Notes: generated by a model from the letters alone, not told the origin. A DNA stretch of 64,000 bases from Bifidobacterium rousetti (GCF_008698235.1 NZ_PEBH01000008.1:87800-151799), one strand, 5' to 3'. Shown: positions 1 through 8,728, counted from the stretch's first letter. Program-made: numbers and translations.

Positions 1-20
1 GGCCGGGGCGCCGGCCCCCT

Positions 21-37
21 TCCCGGAGCATCCGGGA
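21..37. terminator. Short GC hairpin downstream of the first surface-protein gene
   Basis: A perfect 7-bp stem (TCCCGGA / TCCGGGA, positions 21-27 and 31-37) with a 3-base loop lies just past the stop of the minus-strand gene ending at 63. There is no T tract, so the terminator call rests on position and stem only. Confidence 0.35.
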
Positions 38-62
38 GGAGGGCCGGCGTGAGGAATCGGGG

Positions 63-2270
63 TCAGTCGTTGTCGTGGCGGCGGCGCAGGAGCGGGCCGG
101 CGATACCGGCCAGCATCATGGGGGCGCCGACCAAGGCGAACAGCCATGCGGTCACGCCCGTCTGGGCGAGACGGCCGCCTGCGGCACCGTTCGCGCCGGT
201 GCCCTGCTGGCCGTTGGTCGCGCCCGGCGTGTTCGCCTTGGGCTGCTGCTTGACGGCGGTGACGGTGTAGGTGCGCGTGTTGATGCCGTCGGCGCTGGTC
301 ACGGTCACGGACGCCTTGGTCTTGTCCTTCTCGTCCTTGTGGGTGCTGATGGCCATGCCGAGCTGCTTGTCGTACTGGGGGACCAGAGTCCACGAGGTCG
401 GGTCGTCGACCTCGACCCGGTAGTCGGTCTTCTCAGGCTGGAAGCCGGGGACCGGCTTGCCGTTGACGGTCAGGCCGGTCAATGCCGCGGTGGTCGTGGC
501 CTTGGTGATGTACGTGACCTTGAGCTCGACCGGCTTGAACGTGAGCCCGTCGGGGGCAAGCACGCCCAGCAGGTGCGTGTAGCGCATGGGCGCGGTCTTC
601 TCGACGCTGTTGGTCACGGTCTGCATGTTCTTGGCCTCCCAGGCGATCTCGCCGCCCTCGGGGATCTGGAACTCGGTGTCCTTGACCGGATGGTATTCGC
701 CCGCGGAATCCCGGTAACCCCAGGACACGAGGCTGGTGTCGGACGGGTCGGGCGCGTCCACGCTCGGCGTTTCGGGCTTGGCCTCGGCAGGCGTGAACGC
801 CTCGTCCGCGGTCGGGGTCTCGTGGGCGCGGATCACGCTCACCTCGTAGGAGCGCGTGTCCTTGCCGTTTTTCACGGTCACGGTCCACGTCTGGGTCGCG
901 GTGTACGCGGTCTGGATCACGTCGCCCGCGGTGATGGTCACGTTCTCGCCGCCCTCGGGCAGGATGTACGGGCTGGGATCGTTCTCGCCGACCTGAACCA
1001 CGTATTTGAGGATGTCGGGATCCCAGCCGTCGATCAGCGCGCCCTTGGTCTTCTCGCCGCTACGGTTCACGTAGATGCCGGTCAGCTTGGCCGCCGAGTC
1101 GGGGGCGATCGTGCTGCGGTCGAACGGGATACGGATCGTCACGGTCTTCGACTGGGCGGCGCCGGACGCGTCGGTCCAATGCACGGTCTGCGTGATGACA
1201 CGCTCCGCACCCGAACCCAGGCCGTACGTGGGCTTGTCCACGGACGAGTCGGGACCCTGCTCGCCGCCCAGCGTGAACTGGTCGGACACGTGATCCCAGG
1301 ATTGCGCGTCCAACGTGTACTCGTCCTGCAAGCCGGACGGGTCCTCGAGCTTCGTGCCGGGCACTTCGATCAGCTGTGTGTTGCCCTTCGCGTCGGTGCG
1401 CGTGACCGACAGGCTCACATGCGCGTCGTACAGGCGGATCGCGTCACCGGTCAGGACCACGTCCTGGTCGCCGACACGACCCTTCGCGCTCATCGTGCGC
1501 TTCCAGATACGCAGACCCTTGTCGCTGGTCGTGATCGTCGGATCGGACCATTCGGCCGTGAACTCCTGGTCACCGACCGTGGCCTTGTCATGGTAGACGC
1601 CGTTGTTCGTGTGCAGGCCGTCGGTCGGCAGCACGCCGGTCCACACGCCGTTCTCGCCGCGCGTGAGGCTTACGGTCTGCTTGCCGCGCTCCCACCCGGC
1701 CTTCTGCTCGGTGCCGGTCTTGTATGACAGGGCGGCGGTGAACTCGACCTTCTGCTTGCCGCTGGTCTCGCCCGTATACGTCTTCGTGCCGGACACCTGC
1801 TTGACGCCCAACGTGTCGGACTGCTTCGTGTCGAGCGACGTGGCGCCCGGCTTGACACCGACCGTGCCGGTCTTGCGGTCCTTGCCCTGGCCGATGCTCC
1901 ACGTGACCACGGGCAGTTCCTCCCAGTCCTTCTCGGTCACGGCGGTCGCGGACGCGCGCCACACGCCCTTATCGTCCTGCTCCATCGCGTAATCGGACTT
2001 CTTCCACCGGGCCGTGACCGTGGCCCCCTCCGGGATGACCGGGTCGCCGCCCAATCCCGGATCCGTGGTCGAACCGTCCGTCTTACCATCATCCTTGCCC
2101 TGATCGGTCGAACCGGTATCGGTGCCGGATTCCGCGGCACGTGACGTGCCCGTGGATCCGGAAGTGATGGTCTGGTCCGGACCCAGCGGAGCCGCGACGG
2201 CCGTCGCCGGGCTCAATGCCGCGATGATCGCGGCCACGGCGACCAGCCGTGTGAAACGCTCATGACCCAT
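63..2270 (-). CDS. Sortase-anchored surface protein (LAQTG) with cadherin-like/Ig-like repeats
   Basis: 735 aa. The N-terminus is a Sec signal peptide (residues 1-27, ending ATAVAAP), followed by a Thr/Ser/Gly/Asp-rich linker to about residue 75. The middle is beta-sandwich material, including two units resembling bacterial cadherin-like domains: a stretch with YVVQVGENDPSPYILPEG around 420-440, and a C-terminal unit containing VNGKPVPGFQPEKTDYRVEV. The latter resembles the GKPVPGFD repeat of the 1866-aa protein at 12801-18401, so the two are probably related. The C-terminus carries LAQTG, a hydrophobic span and an RRR tail, so the protein should be sortase-linked to peptidoglycan. The ATG is preceded by AAGGAG at 9-base spacing. 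It is transcribed away from the plus-strand gene at 2485. Ligand unknown. Confidence 0.85.
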   Translation of the reverse strand: MGHERFTRLVAVAAIIAALSPATAVAAPLGPDQTITSGSTGTSRAAESGTDTGSTDQGKDDGKTDGSTTDPGLGGDPVIPEGATVTARWKKSDYAMEQDDKGVWRASATAVTEKDWEELPVVTWSIGQGKDRKTGTVGVKPGATSLDTKQSDTLGVKQVSGTKTYTGETSGKQKVEFTAALSYKTGTEQKAGWERGKQTVSLTRGENGVWTGVLPTDGLHTNNGVYHDKATVGDQEFTAEWSDPTITTSDKGLRIWKRTMSAKGRVGDQDVVLTGDAIRLYDAHVSLSVTRTDAKGNTQLIEVPGTKLEDPSGLQDEYTLDAQSWDHVSDQFTLGGEQGPDSSVDKPTYGLGSGAERVITQTVHWTDASGAAQSKTVTIRIPFDRSTIAPDSAAKLTGIYVNRSGEKTKGALIDGWDPDILKYVVQVGENDPSPYILPEGGENVTITAGDVIQTAYTATQTWTVTVKNGKDTRSYEVSVIRAHETPTADEAFTPAEAKPETPSVDAPDPSDTSLVSWGYRDSAGEYHPVKDTEFQIPEGGEIAWEAKNMQTVTNSVEKTAPMRYTHLLGVLAPDGLTFKPVELKVTYITKATTTAALTGLTVNGKPVPGFQPEKTDYRVEVDDPTSWTLVPQYDKQLGMAISTHKDEKDKTKASVTVTSADGINTRTYTVTAVKQQPKANTPGATNGQQGTGANGAAGGRLAQTGVTAWLFALVGAPMMLAGIAGPLLRRRHDND

Positions 2271-2419
2271 GTCGGTGTTCTCCTTGCCTTTTCATGACCT
2301 GATGCGAACATGCCGGCGGCCCGCGAACCCGTGTGACATGGGTGCCGTCCGGAAACAGGGGCGGCGGACACAGGCGGCGGGATACACCGGCCAATCAAGA
2401 CACCCCGCCCGAGAAGAAC

Positions 2420-2435
2420 CCGACACCGGTATCGG
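2420..2435. repeat. Copy of recurrent intergenic CCGATACCGG-type motif
   Basis: CCGACACCGGTATCGG, a near-palindrome, sits 150-165 bases upstream of the minus-strand surface-protein start. Related sequences lie upstream of most minus-strand operons in the window (about 18497-18536, 18612-18627, 48948-48980, 56991-57016, 58592-58610, 61785-61810). Function unknown; an operator or leader element is possible. Confidence 0.45.
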
Positions 2436-2484
2436 CACGCGGGAGGGTGATGCGCGACACCCGGACCGCGTACACTTCGGAACC

Positions 2485-3000
2485 ATGACAGGAACAGGCA
2501 CGCCACACCATGAGGCGCCGGACAAAGGCAAGGCCACGATGCTCGCCATGATCCTCGTGGCCGACATGCGACGCCGCCTCCGAACCCAGAGCATGGAACT
2601 CGCCCCCGAAGACGTGGACACGCTCCGGCAGCGCGTCACCGCACTGCCCGACACCAACGGCGTGACCGCCACGCTCGACCACTGCGCCAAACAGGGGGAC
2701 ACTGCGGGCACACTGGCATGGATCCTCGCCACCGAAGATCCCGCAGGCTCCAAATACGCGCCCAACGACAGACCGGCCAAAACCGACACGGACACGCTCG
2801 CCGTGGGGCTCGTCGCCCGCATGAAAGCCTTGGGATTACGGTCCGATGACGCGTTGGAACGCGACATGATGCATATCGAACAGGAACACGACCCCGCATA
2901 CCTGCATGGCGTGCTCCTTGACGCGGTCGACACGATCCACGCGGTCCTCGGCATCCAACTCGCCCTCGAACAACGACGTGACGACACGGGAGACCGGTGA
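2485..3000 (+). CDS. Small protein of unknown function, first of a tandem paralogous pair
   Basis: 171 aa from the ATG at 2485. An upstream in-frame start is possible but has no ribosome-binding site. A TACACT -10-like hexamer at 2471-2476 puts the transcription start within one or two bases of this ATG, so the mRNA is probably leaderless. No known domain was recognised. The protein is mostly helical, with an LAMILVADMRRRL-like N-terminal helix and a C-terminal LHGVLLDAVDTIHAVLGI helix. The same pattern recurs in the next protein, whose GTG overlaps this stop by four bases (GTGA), so the two are translationally coupled and likely arose by duplication. No secretion signal is seen. Confidence 0.7.
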   Translation: MTGTGTPHHEAPDKGKATMLAMILVADMRRRLRTQSMELAPEDVDTLRQRVTALPDTNGVTATLDHCAKQGDTAGTLAWILATEDPAGSKYAPNDRPAKTDTDTLAVGLVARMKALGLRSDDALERDMMHIEQEHDPAYLHGVLLDAVDTIHAVLGIQLALEQRRDDTGDR

Positions 3001-3455
3001 CCACCCCGGACCGGTCGTTGCAGGTGGGGTGCACGCTCGTCATGGCGTTGCGCCAACAGATCATGGTCGAGACCGGCATGGGCCTGACCCGGCGTGACGT
3101 GGCATGGGTGTTCACCTACACGGACCAAATCGCCCCCATGGATTGGGACCTGCTTGACACGCTCAAAGGCTGCGAAAGCGACGCCACAGGAGTCCCATCC
3201 ATGCTGGCGGGCATCCTCGCCCGCGAAGACGGTTCGGACACCATGAACCTGACGCTTGACACGGGGGAGACGGACGAGCCCGCGGATACCGTCGCCGCGG
3301 GCATATACGCCCGGTTGAACGCTACAGCCCATGGACATGACGTCACGGTCGAACGCGAGGCGTTGCGGATCCGGCTCCACGACCCGGACGGAACCGTCTA
3401 CGGGCGGAACATGCTCCTGCGCGTCCTCGCCGACATCCACAACCTGCTGACTTAA
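2997..3455 (+). CDS. Small protein of unknown function, second of a tandem paralogous pair
   Basis: 152 aa, GTG start inside the stop of the preceding gene. Its layout matches the preceding protein: an N-terminal hydrophobic helix (LVMALRQQIMVETGM), a central acidic loop with the shared 'ATGVPSMLAGILAREDGS' versus 'TAGTLAWILATEDPAGS' segment, a conserved AGIYARLNA/VGLVARMKA helix and a C-terminal LLRVLADIHNLL helix. Identity looks low but collinear. The pair may form a heterodimer; that is inference. Function unknown. The next real gene is the methyltransferase about 330 bases downstream. Confidence 0.7.
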   Translation: MTTPDRSLQVGCTLVMALRQQIMVETGMGLTRRDVAWVFTYTDQIAPMDWDLLDTLKGCESDATGVPSMLAGILAREDGSDTMNLTLDTGETDEPADTVAAGIYARLNATAHGHDVTVEREALRIRLHDPDGTVYGRNMLLRVLADIHNLLT

Positions 3456-3671
3456 GACAACCAACAAGGGAAAGCGAACGGTACCGACCCTCGTATCGAG
3501 GCGTGGCCTTGTGTCGGCGACAGGAGCGGGTGGTTGGGCGTTATCGCACGGGGCTGGCCGTGCGGACGCGTGTCCCGCATGTGAATGGTCATGATGACGG
3601 GATCAAGGACATCCCTAAACACGACGTATCGGCAAGCATCGCCTCGAAATCGGCTTGTATGGCAGAATCCG

Positions 3672-3776
3672 GTGAGGGTCGCCAGTTTCTTCGCGGGGAT
3701 CGGCGGTTTCGATCTCGGGTTCGAACGGGCCGGCGGCAAGGTGGTGTCGGCCGGCGTGGTGGAACGCGATCCTACG
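3672..3776 (+). pseudogene. Fragment of the N-terminus of a C5-cytosine methyltransferase
   Basis: From a GTG at 3672 the frame reads VRVASFFAGIGGFDLGFE and continues to about VVERD. This is motif I (SAM-binding FAGxGG) plus the following helix of a cytosine-5 methyltransferase. It then loses family resemblance and runs out of frame into the complete methyltransferase starting at about 3785. No motifs IV-X in this frame follow. It is best read as the remnant of a second methyltransferase gene, truncated when the downstream gene was acquired. The boundaries are approximate. Confidence 0.6.
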
Positions 3777-3784
3777 GCGACTGG

Positions 3785-4732
3785 GTGGAACATCTCAATG
3801 AAACGATCCGACTCCCGGATGCTCGACCGTTCAAAGCGTTGGATCTGTTCGCCGGATGCGGGGGATTGTCGTTGGGGTTTGAGGCGGCAGGGTTCAGGAC
3901 CATCGGATATGAGATGGTCAAGGACTGCTGCGACACCTACAGTTCAAATCTCCGATCCGATTGCGTCCAGGAGAAGATCACCGTTGATACGGAACTTCCC
4001 CGGACGGAAGTGGTGATCGGCGGACCGCCATGCCAACCGTTCAGTCGTTTCGGCAAGAGGAAAGGGCAATCCGACGAAAGGAACGGATTCCCCGCATTTA
4101 TCGAGGCGATACGCAAGATCCGGCCCGCCATTTGGATGTGCGAGAACGTGAAAGGATTACCGGAACAGAACGATGGATACTTCCAGACAATAATCGACGA
4201 GATGAAAAGTCTGGGATACATCGTGGAATACAAGGTGTTCCGACTGGTCCAGTATGACGTGCCCCAGAACAGGGAACGTCTCATCATGGTCGGCCATCAT
4301 GGGGGATTCCGGTTCCCGGAACCGAACGACTACCGCATCACCGCAGGCGAAGCCTTGGGTGAACTCGCCACTCAGATACCACAGGACGCCATGTTCCTCA
4401 CCAAATCGATGGACGAGTACATCGCCAAATACGAGGCGGCATCGAAATGCAGAAACCCACGGGATCTACATCTCGATCGTCCGGCAAGAACGCTGACATG
4501 CCGGAACCTCGCCGGGGCGACCGGCGACATGCAACGCATCAGACTGCCAGACGGGCGACGCCGACGGCTCACGGTCCGCGAGGCGGCGCGGCTCCAAGGG
4601 TTCCCGGACTGGTTTGAGTTCCACGGCTCGCAGTCGAGCCGGTTCACGCAGATCGGCAACGCGGTGCCGCCCATGTTCGCGTACCATCTGGCGCGCTGCT
4701 TCGCGCGATACCTCATGCATGGACGGCAGTAA
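3785..4732 (+). CDS. Orphan DNA (cytosine-5-)-methyltransferase
   Basis: 315 aa from GTG 3785; the exact start is uncertain, and the frame stays open upstream. It methylates C5 of cytosine in a specific but unpredicted sequence using S-adenosylmethionine. All core motifs are present: I (DLFAGCGGLSLGFE, residues 20-33), IV with catalytic Cys in GGPPCQPFS (Cys83), VI (ENVKGL), VIII (QNRERLIMVG), IX (RTLTCRNLAGATGD..EAARLQGFP) and X (QIGNAVPP). No restriction enzyme adjoins it, so it appears solitary. Its codons are visibly less GC-rich than the neighbours between about 3880 and 4500, which suggests lateral transfer. A broken methyltransferase fragment lies directly upstream in another frame. 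Confidence 0.9.
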   Translation: MEHLNETIRLPDARPFKALDLFAGCGGLSLGFEAAGFRTIGYEMVKDCCDTYSSNLRSDCVQEKITVDTELPRTEVVIGGPPCQPFSRFGKRKGQSDERNGFPAFIEAIRKIRPAIWMCENVKGLPEQNDGYFQTIIDEMKSLGYIVEYKVFRLVQYDVPQNRERLIMVGHHGGFRFPEPNDYRITAGEALGELATQIPQDAMFLTKSMDEYIAKYEAASKCRNPRDLHLDRPARTLTCRNLAGATGDMQRIRLPDGRRRRLTVREAARLQGFPDWFEFHGSQSSRFTQIGNAVPPMFAYHLARCFARYLMHGRQ

Positions 4733-4895
4733 CACCATGCGTCCAGTCCCATGCCGATTGTCTAGTGTCGGTGGGTATGGGCGCGTGATGCGTTCCTTAA
4801 GTGAGTGGGTGGTCGGCCAGTATTGCAAGAACCGGTCATAGGCAGAGGCCCCAAGCCGGTGGATGCGGCATGGGACCTCAATGATGTGCGGTGAC

Positions 4896-5681
4896 TTATG
4901 CGGCGGTTGTCTTGGGTTTCCGGCGGGGCCGGTTGACGATGGTGGTCGCGCCGACTTGGGTGACGAACGTTTCGAGCGACGTGTCGTCCATGAGGCCGAG
5001 TTGTCTGGAGGACATTTCGAGGAGCGTGTCCCTGCCGAGGGCGGCGACGAACTCGGACGGGTTTTCCGGACCCTTGTAGTCGGCGGCGGCGTCCATGAAC
5101 GCCCACATGACTTTCGGGTCGTCGCCCACGCCGCGGTCGAAGAGCTGCTGGTAGAGGTTCTGGTAGGCGAATACGAGCCGCGTGTACGCGTACGGGTCGT
5201 GTTTGCGGGCGCTCAGCGTGTGGGAGAGCGTGCCGTCGTAGGTGAGTTCGGCGCCCCACCACAGGCGGGAGAGTCCCTGGCGGACGAGGCGGCTTCGGCT
5301 GGTGGTGCGGGGCAGGAGCCAGCGGGATTGGACGGTGTTCTTCCAGTTGCCGTCTTCCTTCAATGGCCAGCGTTCCGTCATGTACGCGCGGCATGTGGTG
5401 AACGCCATGTAGGTCCATAGTCCCGGCATGGCGGCGTTGGCCCGGTCGATGGGGCCGACGGCCTCGTACAGGCTGATCGCGTTGTCGCCGTCACGGGCGG
5501 GCCCGCCGGTGAGCGGGTCGGCGAGTTCGACGGGTTCGCGTTCGAGCAGCATGTCGGGGTTCGAGGCGAGCTCGTCCGCCTGGGTGAGGAAGTCGGCGGG
5601 GGAGTCGGCGTCGTTCAGGCGGCTGCGCAGCAGGAGTACGGCGTCCTGGGTGAATTGTTTGGAGCAGGTGGTCGAGGTCAT
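4896..5681 (-). CDS. DUF6339-like protein, last gene of the GHKL-ATPase operon
   Basis: 261 aa. The ATG at 5681 overlaps the stop of the preceding gene (ATGA) and is preceded by a strong GAGGAGGAA site. A longer in-frame upstream reading is out-of-phase shadow and was discarded. The conserved-looking core is Trp- and Arg-rich: WLLPRTTSRSRLVRQGLS then RLWWGAELTYD. I associate this pattern with DUF6339, a family of unknown biochemistry; the family call is from memory. No catalytic motif or membrane segment is obvious. Its position as the third cistron behind a GHKL ATPase, and divergent from an EcoRII-type restriction-modification pair, suggests a role in phage or plasmid defence. Confidence 0.75.
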   Translation of the reverse strand: MTSTTCSKQFTQDAVLLLRSRLNDADSPADFLTQADELASNPDMLLEREPVELADPLTGGPARDGDNAISLYEAVGPIDRANAAMPGLWTYMAFTTCRAYMTERWPLKEDGNWKNTVQSRWLLPRTTSRSRLVRQGLSRLWWGAELTYDGTLSHTLSARKHDPYAYTRLVFAYQNLYQQLFDRGVGDDPKVMWAFMDAAADYKGPENPSEFVAALGRDTLLEMSSRQLGLMDDTSLETFVTQVGATTIVNRPRRKPKTTAA

Positions 5682-6568
5682 GATTCCTCCTCGGTGTCGT
5701 TGGCTCGCGTGGTTTCGTCGGCGTACCGGCCGATGGGGTCGGCGAGCAGCCGTTGGGCTATGGCGAGCGGGCTGTCCTCGTGTTCGAGGCCGTTGGCCGT
5801 GATGAGCCTGGTCAGGGTGCGATGCCATTCCCTGTCGGACAGGTCGTCGGTGTTGTCGGGGTCGTTGTCGCAGGCGCGCATGAACGATATGGCGTCGACG
5901 AGTGCGGGCAGGACCAGCGTGGAGAGTTTGAGCGTTTCGGATCCCATCAGTTGCACGTGGGCGAGGAGCGTGGGGCTCATCTTCACGATGATCTGGTCGG
6001 TGTCGGAGTAGTCGGTGCGGATGCCTTTCATGTTCGGCGTGGACGAGTCGGCGACGATGTGGAAGATCGAGTCGAGCGGCGGGTTCTGCGGGTCGTACAG
6101 TTTGACCGTGGACACCCTGAACCGTTGGACCGTGGTCAGCAGGTCGCCGACGCGCACATCGAACGTGCCGTCGCCGTAGTCCTCGTGCTGGCGGGTCCAC
6201 CGGAACGCGGGATCGGGTTGGACGGCGGCGGCGAACACGTCGACGAGGATGTCGCCGGACACGGTCCGCTGGTCGAGGGTCGCCTCGTAGGTGAGACCGT
6301 CGGCGTGACGGACCTTTTCCGTGAGGTCGAGGTAGCCGGTGGAGATCGTCGACGAGCATTGCCATCGGGCCATGATGCGGGCGGAACCCTTTGTGATGAG
6401 ACGGTCGAGGTCGGGGTCGTCGGTGAACACGCGGAACCGGATGGTGATGTATTCGGTGCCAGACTCCGAGACGACGTTGCCGACCCTCCATTCGGAGGCG
6501 ACGTCCCTGTCCGCGCCCTCGCCGTTGCCGAGGACCGGGATCGGATACGATGCGTTGGCCATGCTCAT
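5678..6568 (-). CDS. Beta-rich protein of unknown function in the GHKL-ATPase operon
   Basis: 296 aa, ATG coupled to the GHKL-ATPase stop (ATGA, 6565-6568) and itself coupled to the DUF6339-like gene. There is no signal peptide or membrane span. The first 170 residues are strand-rich with alternating hydrophobics, and the last 100 residues are helical (LVLPALVDAISFMRACDND and beyond). I recognise no family. The tight overlaps on both sides imply that the three products are made in stoichiometric amounts and probably form a complex. A DNA- or partner-binding subunit of the ATPase is one guess, unsupported by a motif. Confidence 0.75.
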   Translation of the reverse strand: MSMANASYPIPVLGNGEGADRDVASEWRVGNVVSESGTEYITIRFRVFTDDPDLDRLITKGSARIMARWQCSSTISTGYLDLTEKVRHADGLTYEATLDQRTVSGDILVDVFAAAVQPDPAFRWTRQHEDYGDGTFDVRVGDLLTTVQRFRVSTVKLYDPQNPPLDSIFHIVADSSTPNMKGIRTDYSDTDQIIVKMSPTLLAHVQLMGSETLKLSTLVLPALVDAISFMRACDNDPDNTDDLSDREWHRTLTRLITANGLEHEDSPLAIAQRLLADPIGRYADETTRANDTEEES

Positions 6569-8478
6569 TTCACCCCCAGTTGCAGTCGGGCGCCGCTGGC
6601 GACCCGGACGCGCAGTCGTGTCGGATGCGTGCCGGAGACGGTCACGCCGCGTATGGTCCCGTCGTCGATCTCGAGCGGATGGGTGCCGGTCGGGTCGAGG
6701 AGTTCGGCGGCGGTGACGGGTGGCATGTAGTCGCCGAACTCGCCGTTGACGGCCGCGGTCAAACGCAGGCCGCCGGTGGTGTCACGCCCGTCGCGGGAGC
6801 GGAGCACGAGGATGTAGCCGCCGGTGGACGCCTCGTACCAGTAGCGCATCGACAGGGCGCCCGCGGGGATGATGGACCCGCCGTCGCCGGGCGTGCCGGC
6901 TGCGGGCAGGCCGGCCGCGTGGCGTCCGCGTGTGGAGGTGCCGCCGCGTTTGCGCCCGGTGGACGCCTGGTCGCCGTCGCCGGTGGCGACGGCCGGTTCC
7001 ATGAGGGACACGCGTACGGATTGCGGCTTGTCCTCAGTGGCGGGTTGGGCGTGCTGTTCGGCGCCTTGCGTGGACGAGGACTCCTTGATGGTGCCGGGCC
7101 CGTTCGTGGGGCGTCCGCCGCGTGGTGACATGTCGCCGTCGAACGACAGGCCGGCGGGCAGGAGCGTGTTGAGTCCTTTGATGCGGATCTCCTCGCCAAG
7201 CTCCTGGCCGACGCGGCGGCGCAGTTCGTCGCGGATGAACGTCTTGATGGCCTTGAGGACCTTGCGTCCCTCCGGGCGTTTGGATTCGATCCACTTGTTG
7301 TGTTGGACGGGCTCCATGTCACGCAGGATCCGGTTGCCTTGCGGGGAGGAGCATTCGAGGACGGCCGCGTAGCGTACGGGGATGCTGCGGTGTTCGAACG
7401 TGCAGACCTTCATCAGGGGGCGGCGCATCGCGACCGTGTTGAGCCGGCGGGGCAGCTGGTCGTCGATGTTGATGTACAGGCGCATCTCGCCCAACAGCGG
7501 GTCGGTGGTCACGACGGGCTCCTGGAGGAGCGCGTTGTGGAAGGCGTTGAGTTCGGTCCTCACGTCCCGGTCGGTGATGGAGTCGATGGCCTGTTTCAGA
7601 TGGTCGCGGTCGAGGGTCCACACCTCGCCGTCGTCGTTGACGCCCACGGCGACGAGGTGACCGCGCATGATCGCGGCCATGAAGTTGTCGATCAGCGCGT
7701 CCCTGACCCGTTCGAGCCGGGGATCCTCGTCGGCGTCGACGTAGCCCATGATGTACACGTCCGTGCCGGGTTCGACGCGTTCGCCGAACGGGCCCAACGG
7801 GCCGGGGGAGCGCAGGTAGTGGTAGTCGGTCCCGTCATCCAGTCGCGTGTACGTGCCCATCGGGCCGAGACGGTCGAGCGGGCTGTCGCTGGCGGGGTTG
7901 TGGTGGGTGGTCAATTGGCAGCAGCCCGCGAACACGGTCGTGTCGGAGGAGCGTGTGCGTGTGGTCCAGAACTCGGTGCGGATCCGGGAGGCGAGCAGGC
8001 CGACGGCCTTGCCGATGCCGAAGGAGCCGCCTGCGTCGGTCTTGCCGACGCTCACGCCGGAGCCGCGGGTCAACGCGTTGAGCGTCGAGGACGCGTCGAG
8101 GATGGATTCGCCGCCTTCGAGGCCCTTGGTGCCGTAGTCGCCGACGCGCAGCACGCTGATCTCCTCACCGTCGAGCGCTTCGACGGCGTGGCGCAGGCGC
8201 GGGCTGTCGCCGTACGAGTCGAGCGACGCCATGAGATGCCGGCGCAGGGAGTCCACGTCGGGGATGTCCTTGACGGGCATGCGGCGCAGTTCGAACTCCA
8301 TGCGCAACGGCCACCCGCCCTCGCGGGCGATCGCGTCCAATGAGTTCTGGCCGAGCTCCCTGGCCAGGGCGCGGGCGACGGAACTGCCGTTGAAGTTCTC
8401 CTCGCCCGCGTCCGACGGCCCCTGGTCGGTGTTCCCGTTCGGTTTGAACAGGAACCCGTATTCCTTGTCGTTGATCAA
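6565..8478 (-). CDS. GHKL (MORC/Hsp90-like) ATPase, likely defence-system motor or switch
   Basis: 637 aa with an apparent TTG start, preceded by GAAGGAAC. The N-terminal third is a Bergerat-fold ATPase: N box ARELGQNSLDA (Glu41, Asn45), ATP-lid motif LRVGDYGTKGLEG (Asp114) and the glycine loop GGSFGIGK (151-157). GHKL proteins of this type clamp on ATP binding. MORC/MutL-like members are known to accompany prokaryotic restriction-modification loci. The C-terminal half is Gly/Ser-rich then beta-rich and unrecognised. It follows the 69-aa gene by a few bases and is coupled to the next gene. It lies divergent from the EcoRII-like methyltransferase. The ATPase assignment is strong; the defence role is inferred from context. 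Confidence 0.88.
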   Translation of the reverse strand: MINDKEYGFLFKPNGNTDQGPSDAGEENFNGSSVARALARELGQNSLDAIAREGGWPLRMEFELRRMPVKDIPDVDSLRRHLMASLDSYGDSPRLRHAVEALDGEEISVLRVGDYGTKGLEGGESILDASSTLNALTRGSGVSVGKTDAGGSFGIGKAVGLLASRIRTEFWTTRTRSSDTTVFAGCCQLTTHHNPASDSPLDRLGPMGTYTRLDDGTDYHYLRSPGPLGPFGERVEPGTDVYIMGYVDADEDPRLERVRDALIDNFMAAIMRGHLVAVGVNDDGEVWTLDRDHLKQAIDSITDRDVRTELNAFHNALLQEPVVTTDPLLGEMRLYINIDDQLPRRLNTVAMRRPLMKVCTFEHRSIPVRYAAVLECSSPQGNRILRDMEPVQHNKWIESKRPEGRKVLKAIKTFIRDELRRRVGQELGEEIRIKGLNTLLPAGLSFDGDMSPRGGRPTNGPGTIKESSSTQGAEQHAQPATEDKPQSVRVSLMEPAVATGDGDQASTGRKRGGTSTRGRHAAGLPAAGTPGDGGSIIPAGALSMRYWYEASTGGYILVLRSRDGRDTTGGLRLTAAVNGEFGDYMPPVTAAELLDPTGTHPLEIDDGTIRGVTVSGTHPTRLRVRVASGARLQLGVK

Positions 8479-8482
8479 CGTG

Positions 8483-8692
8483 TCACCGTTCCTTCCCGCC
8501 GTCCGTGACGAACAGCGCCCTGGTTTTCGCCAGCTCGTCCTCGATGGGGGCGAACAGCGTCTCGACCTCCTCGGCCGTGTATGAGTAGTTCTTCCTGTTG
8601 GACAGGTTTCCCAATATGCGGATCTCGCGTATCAGACGCATCCCGCGACTGTCGGCCAGCCGGCGGAACCGTTCGTTCTTCGTTTCGACCAT
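8483..8692 (-). CDS. 69-aa protein with conserved NLSNRKNYSYT motif, first gene of the defence operon
   Basis: 69 aa from the ATG at 8692. A much longer reading frame continues upstream but overlaps the methyltransferase start and was rejected. It is highly charged and helical, with RLIREIRILGNLSNRKNYSYT then EEVETLF. Small proteins with an LGNLSNRxNYxYT core occur beside restriction-modification genes, but I know no function for them. A promoter (TTGACG 8723-8728, 17-bp spacer, TAGTAT 8700-8705 on the minus strand) places transcription start about one base before the ATG, so this operon is probably leaderless. It could be a regulator or specificity accessory. Confidence 0.7.
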   Translation of the reverse strand: MVETKNERFRRLADSRGMRLIREIRILGNLSNRKNYSYTAEEVETLFAPIEDELAKTRALFVTDGGKER

Positions 8693-8699
8693 ACCCCCA

Positions 8700-8728
8700 A
8701 TACTACATTTCGGATATATATCCGTCAA
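8700..8728 (-). promoter_or_regulatory. Promoter of the 69-aa/GHKL/DUF6339 operon
   Basis: On the minus strand the -35 is TTGACG (8728-8723), the spacer is 17 bp and the -10 is TAGTAT (8705-8700). Both hexamers are close to consensus. The start codon follows the -10 by seven bases, which implies a leaderless transcript. The spacer holds the palindrome at 8711-8724. Confidence 0.65.
8711..8724. promoter_or_regulatory. Palindromic operator CGGATATATATCCG between divergent defence operons
   Basis: A perfect 14-bp inverted repeat inside the -35/-10 spacer of the leftward promoter. A further ATCCG half-site follows at 8731-8735. The rightward methyltransferase has an N-terminal HTH domain, and methyltransferases of the EcoRII/SsoII type are known autorepressors. 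This palindrome is therefore the natural candidate for its operator, repressing the leftward operon. Binding itself is inference. Confidence 0.6.

Noticed and set aside
5682..6491. 270-codon N-terminal extension of the DUF6339-like protein
   Set aside because: Low-complexity Arg/Pro/His reading that overlaps the 296-aa gene. The ATG at 5681 has a strong RBS and ATGA coupling.
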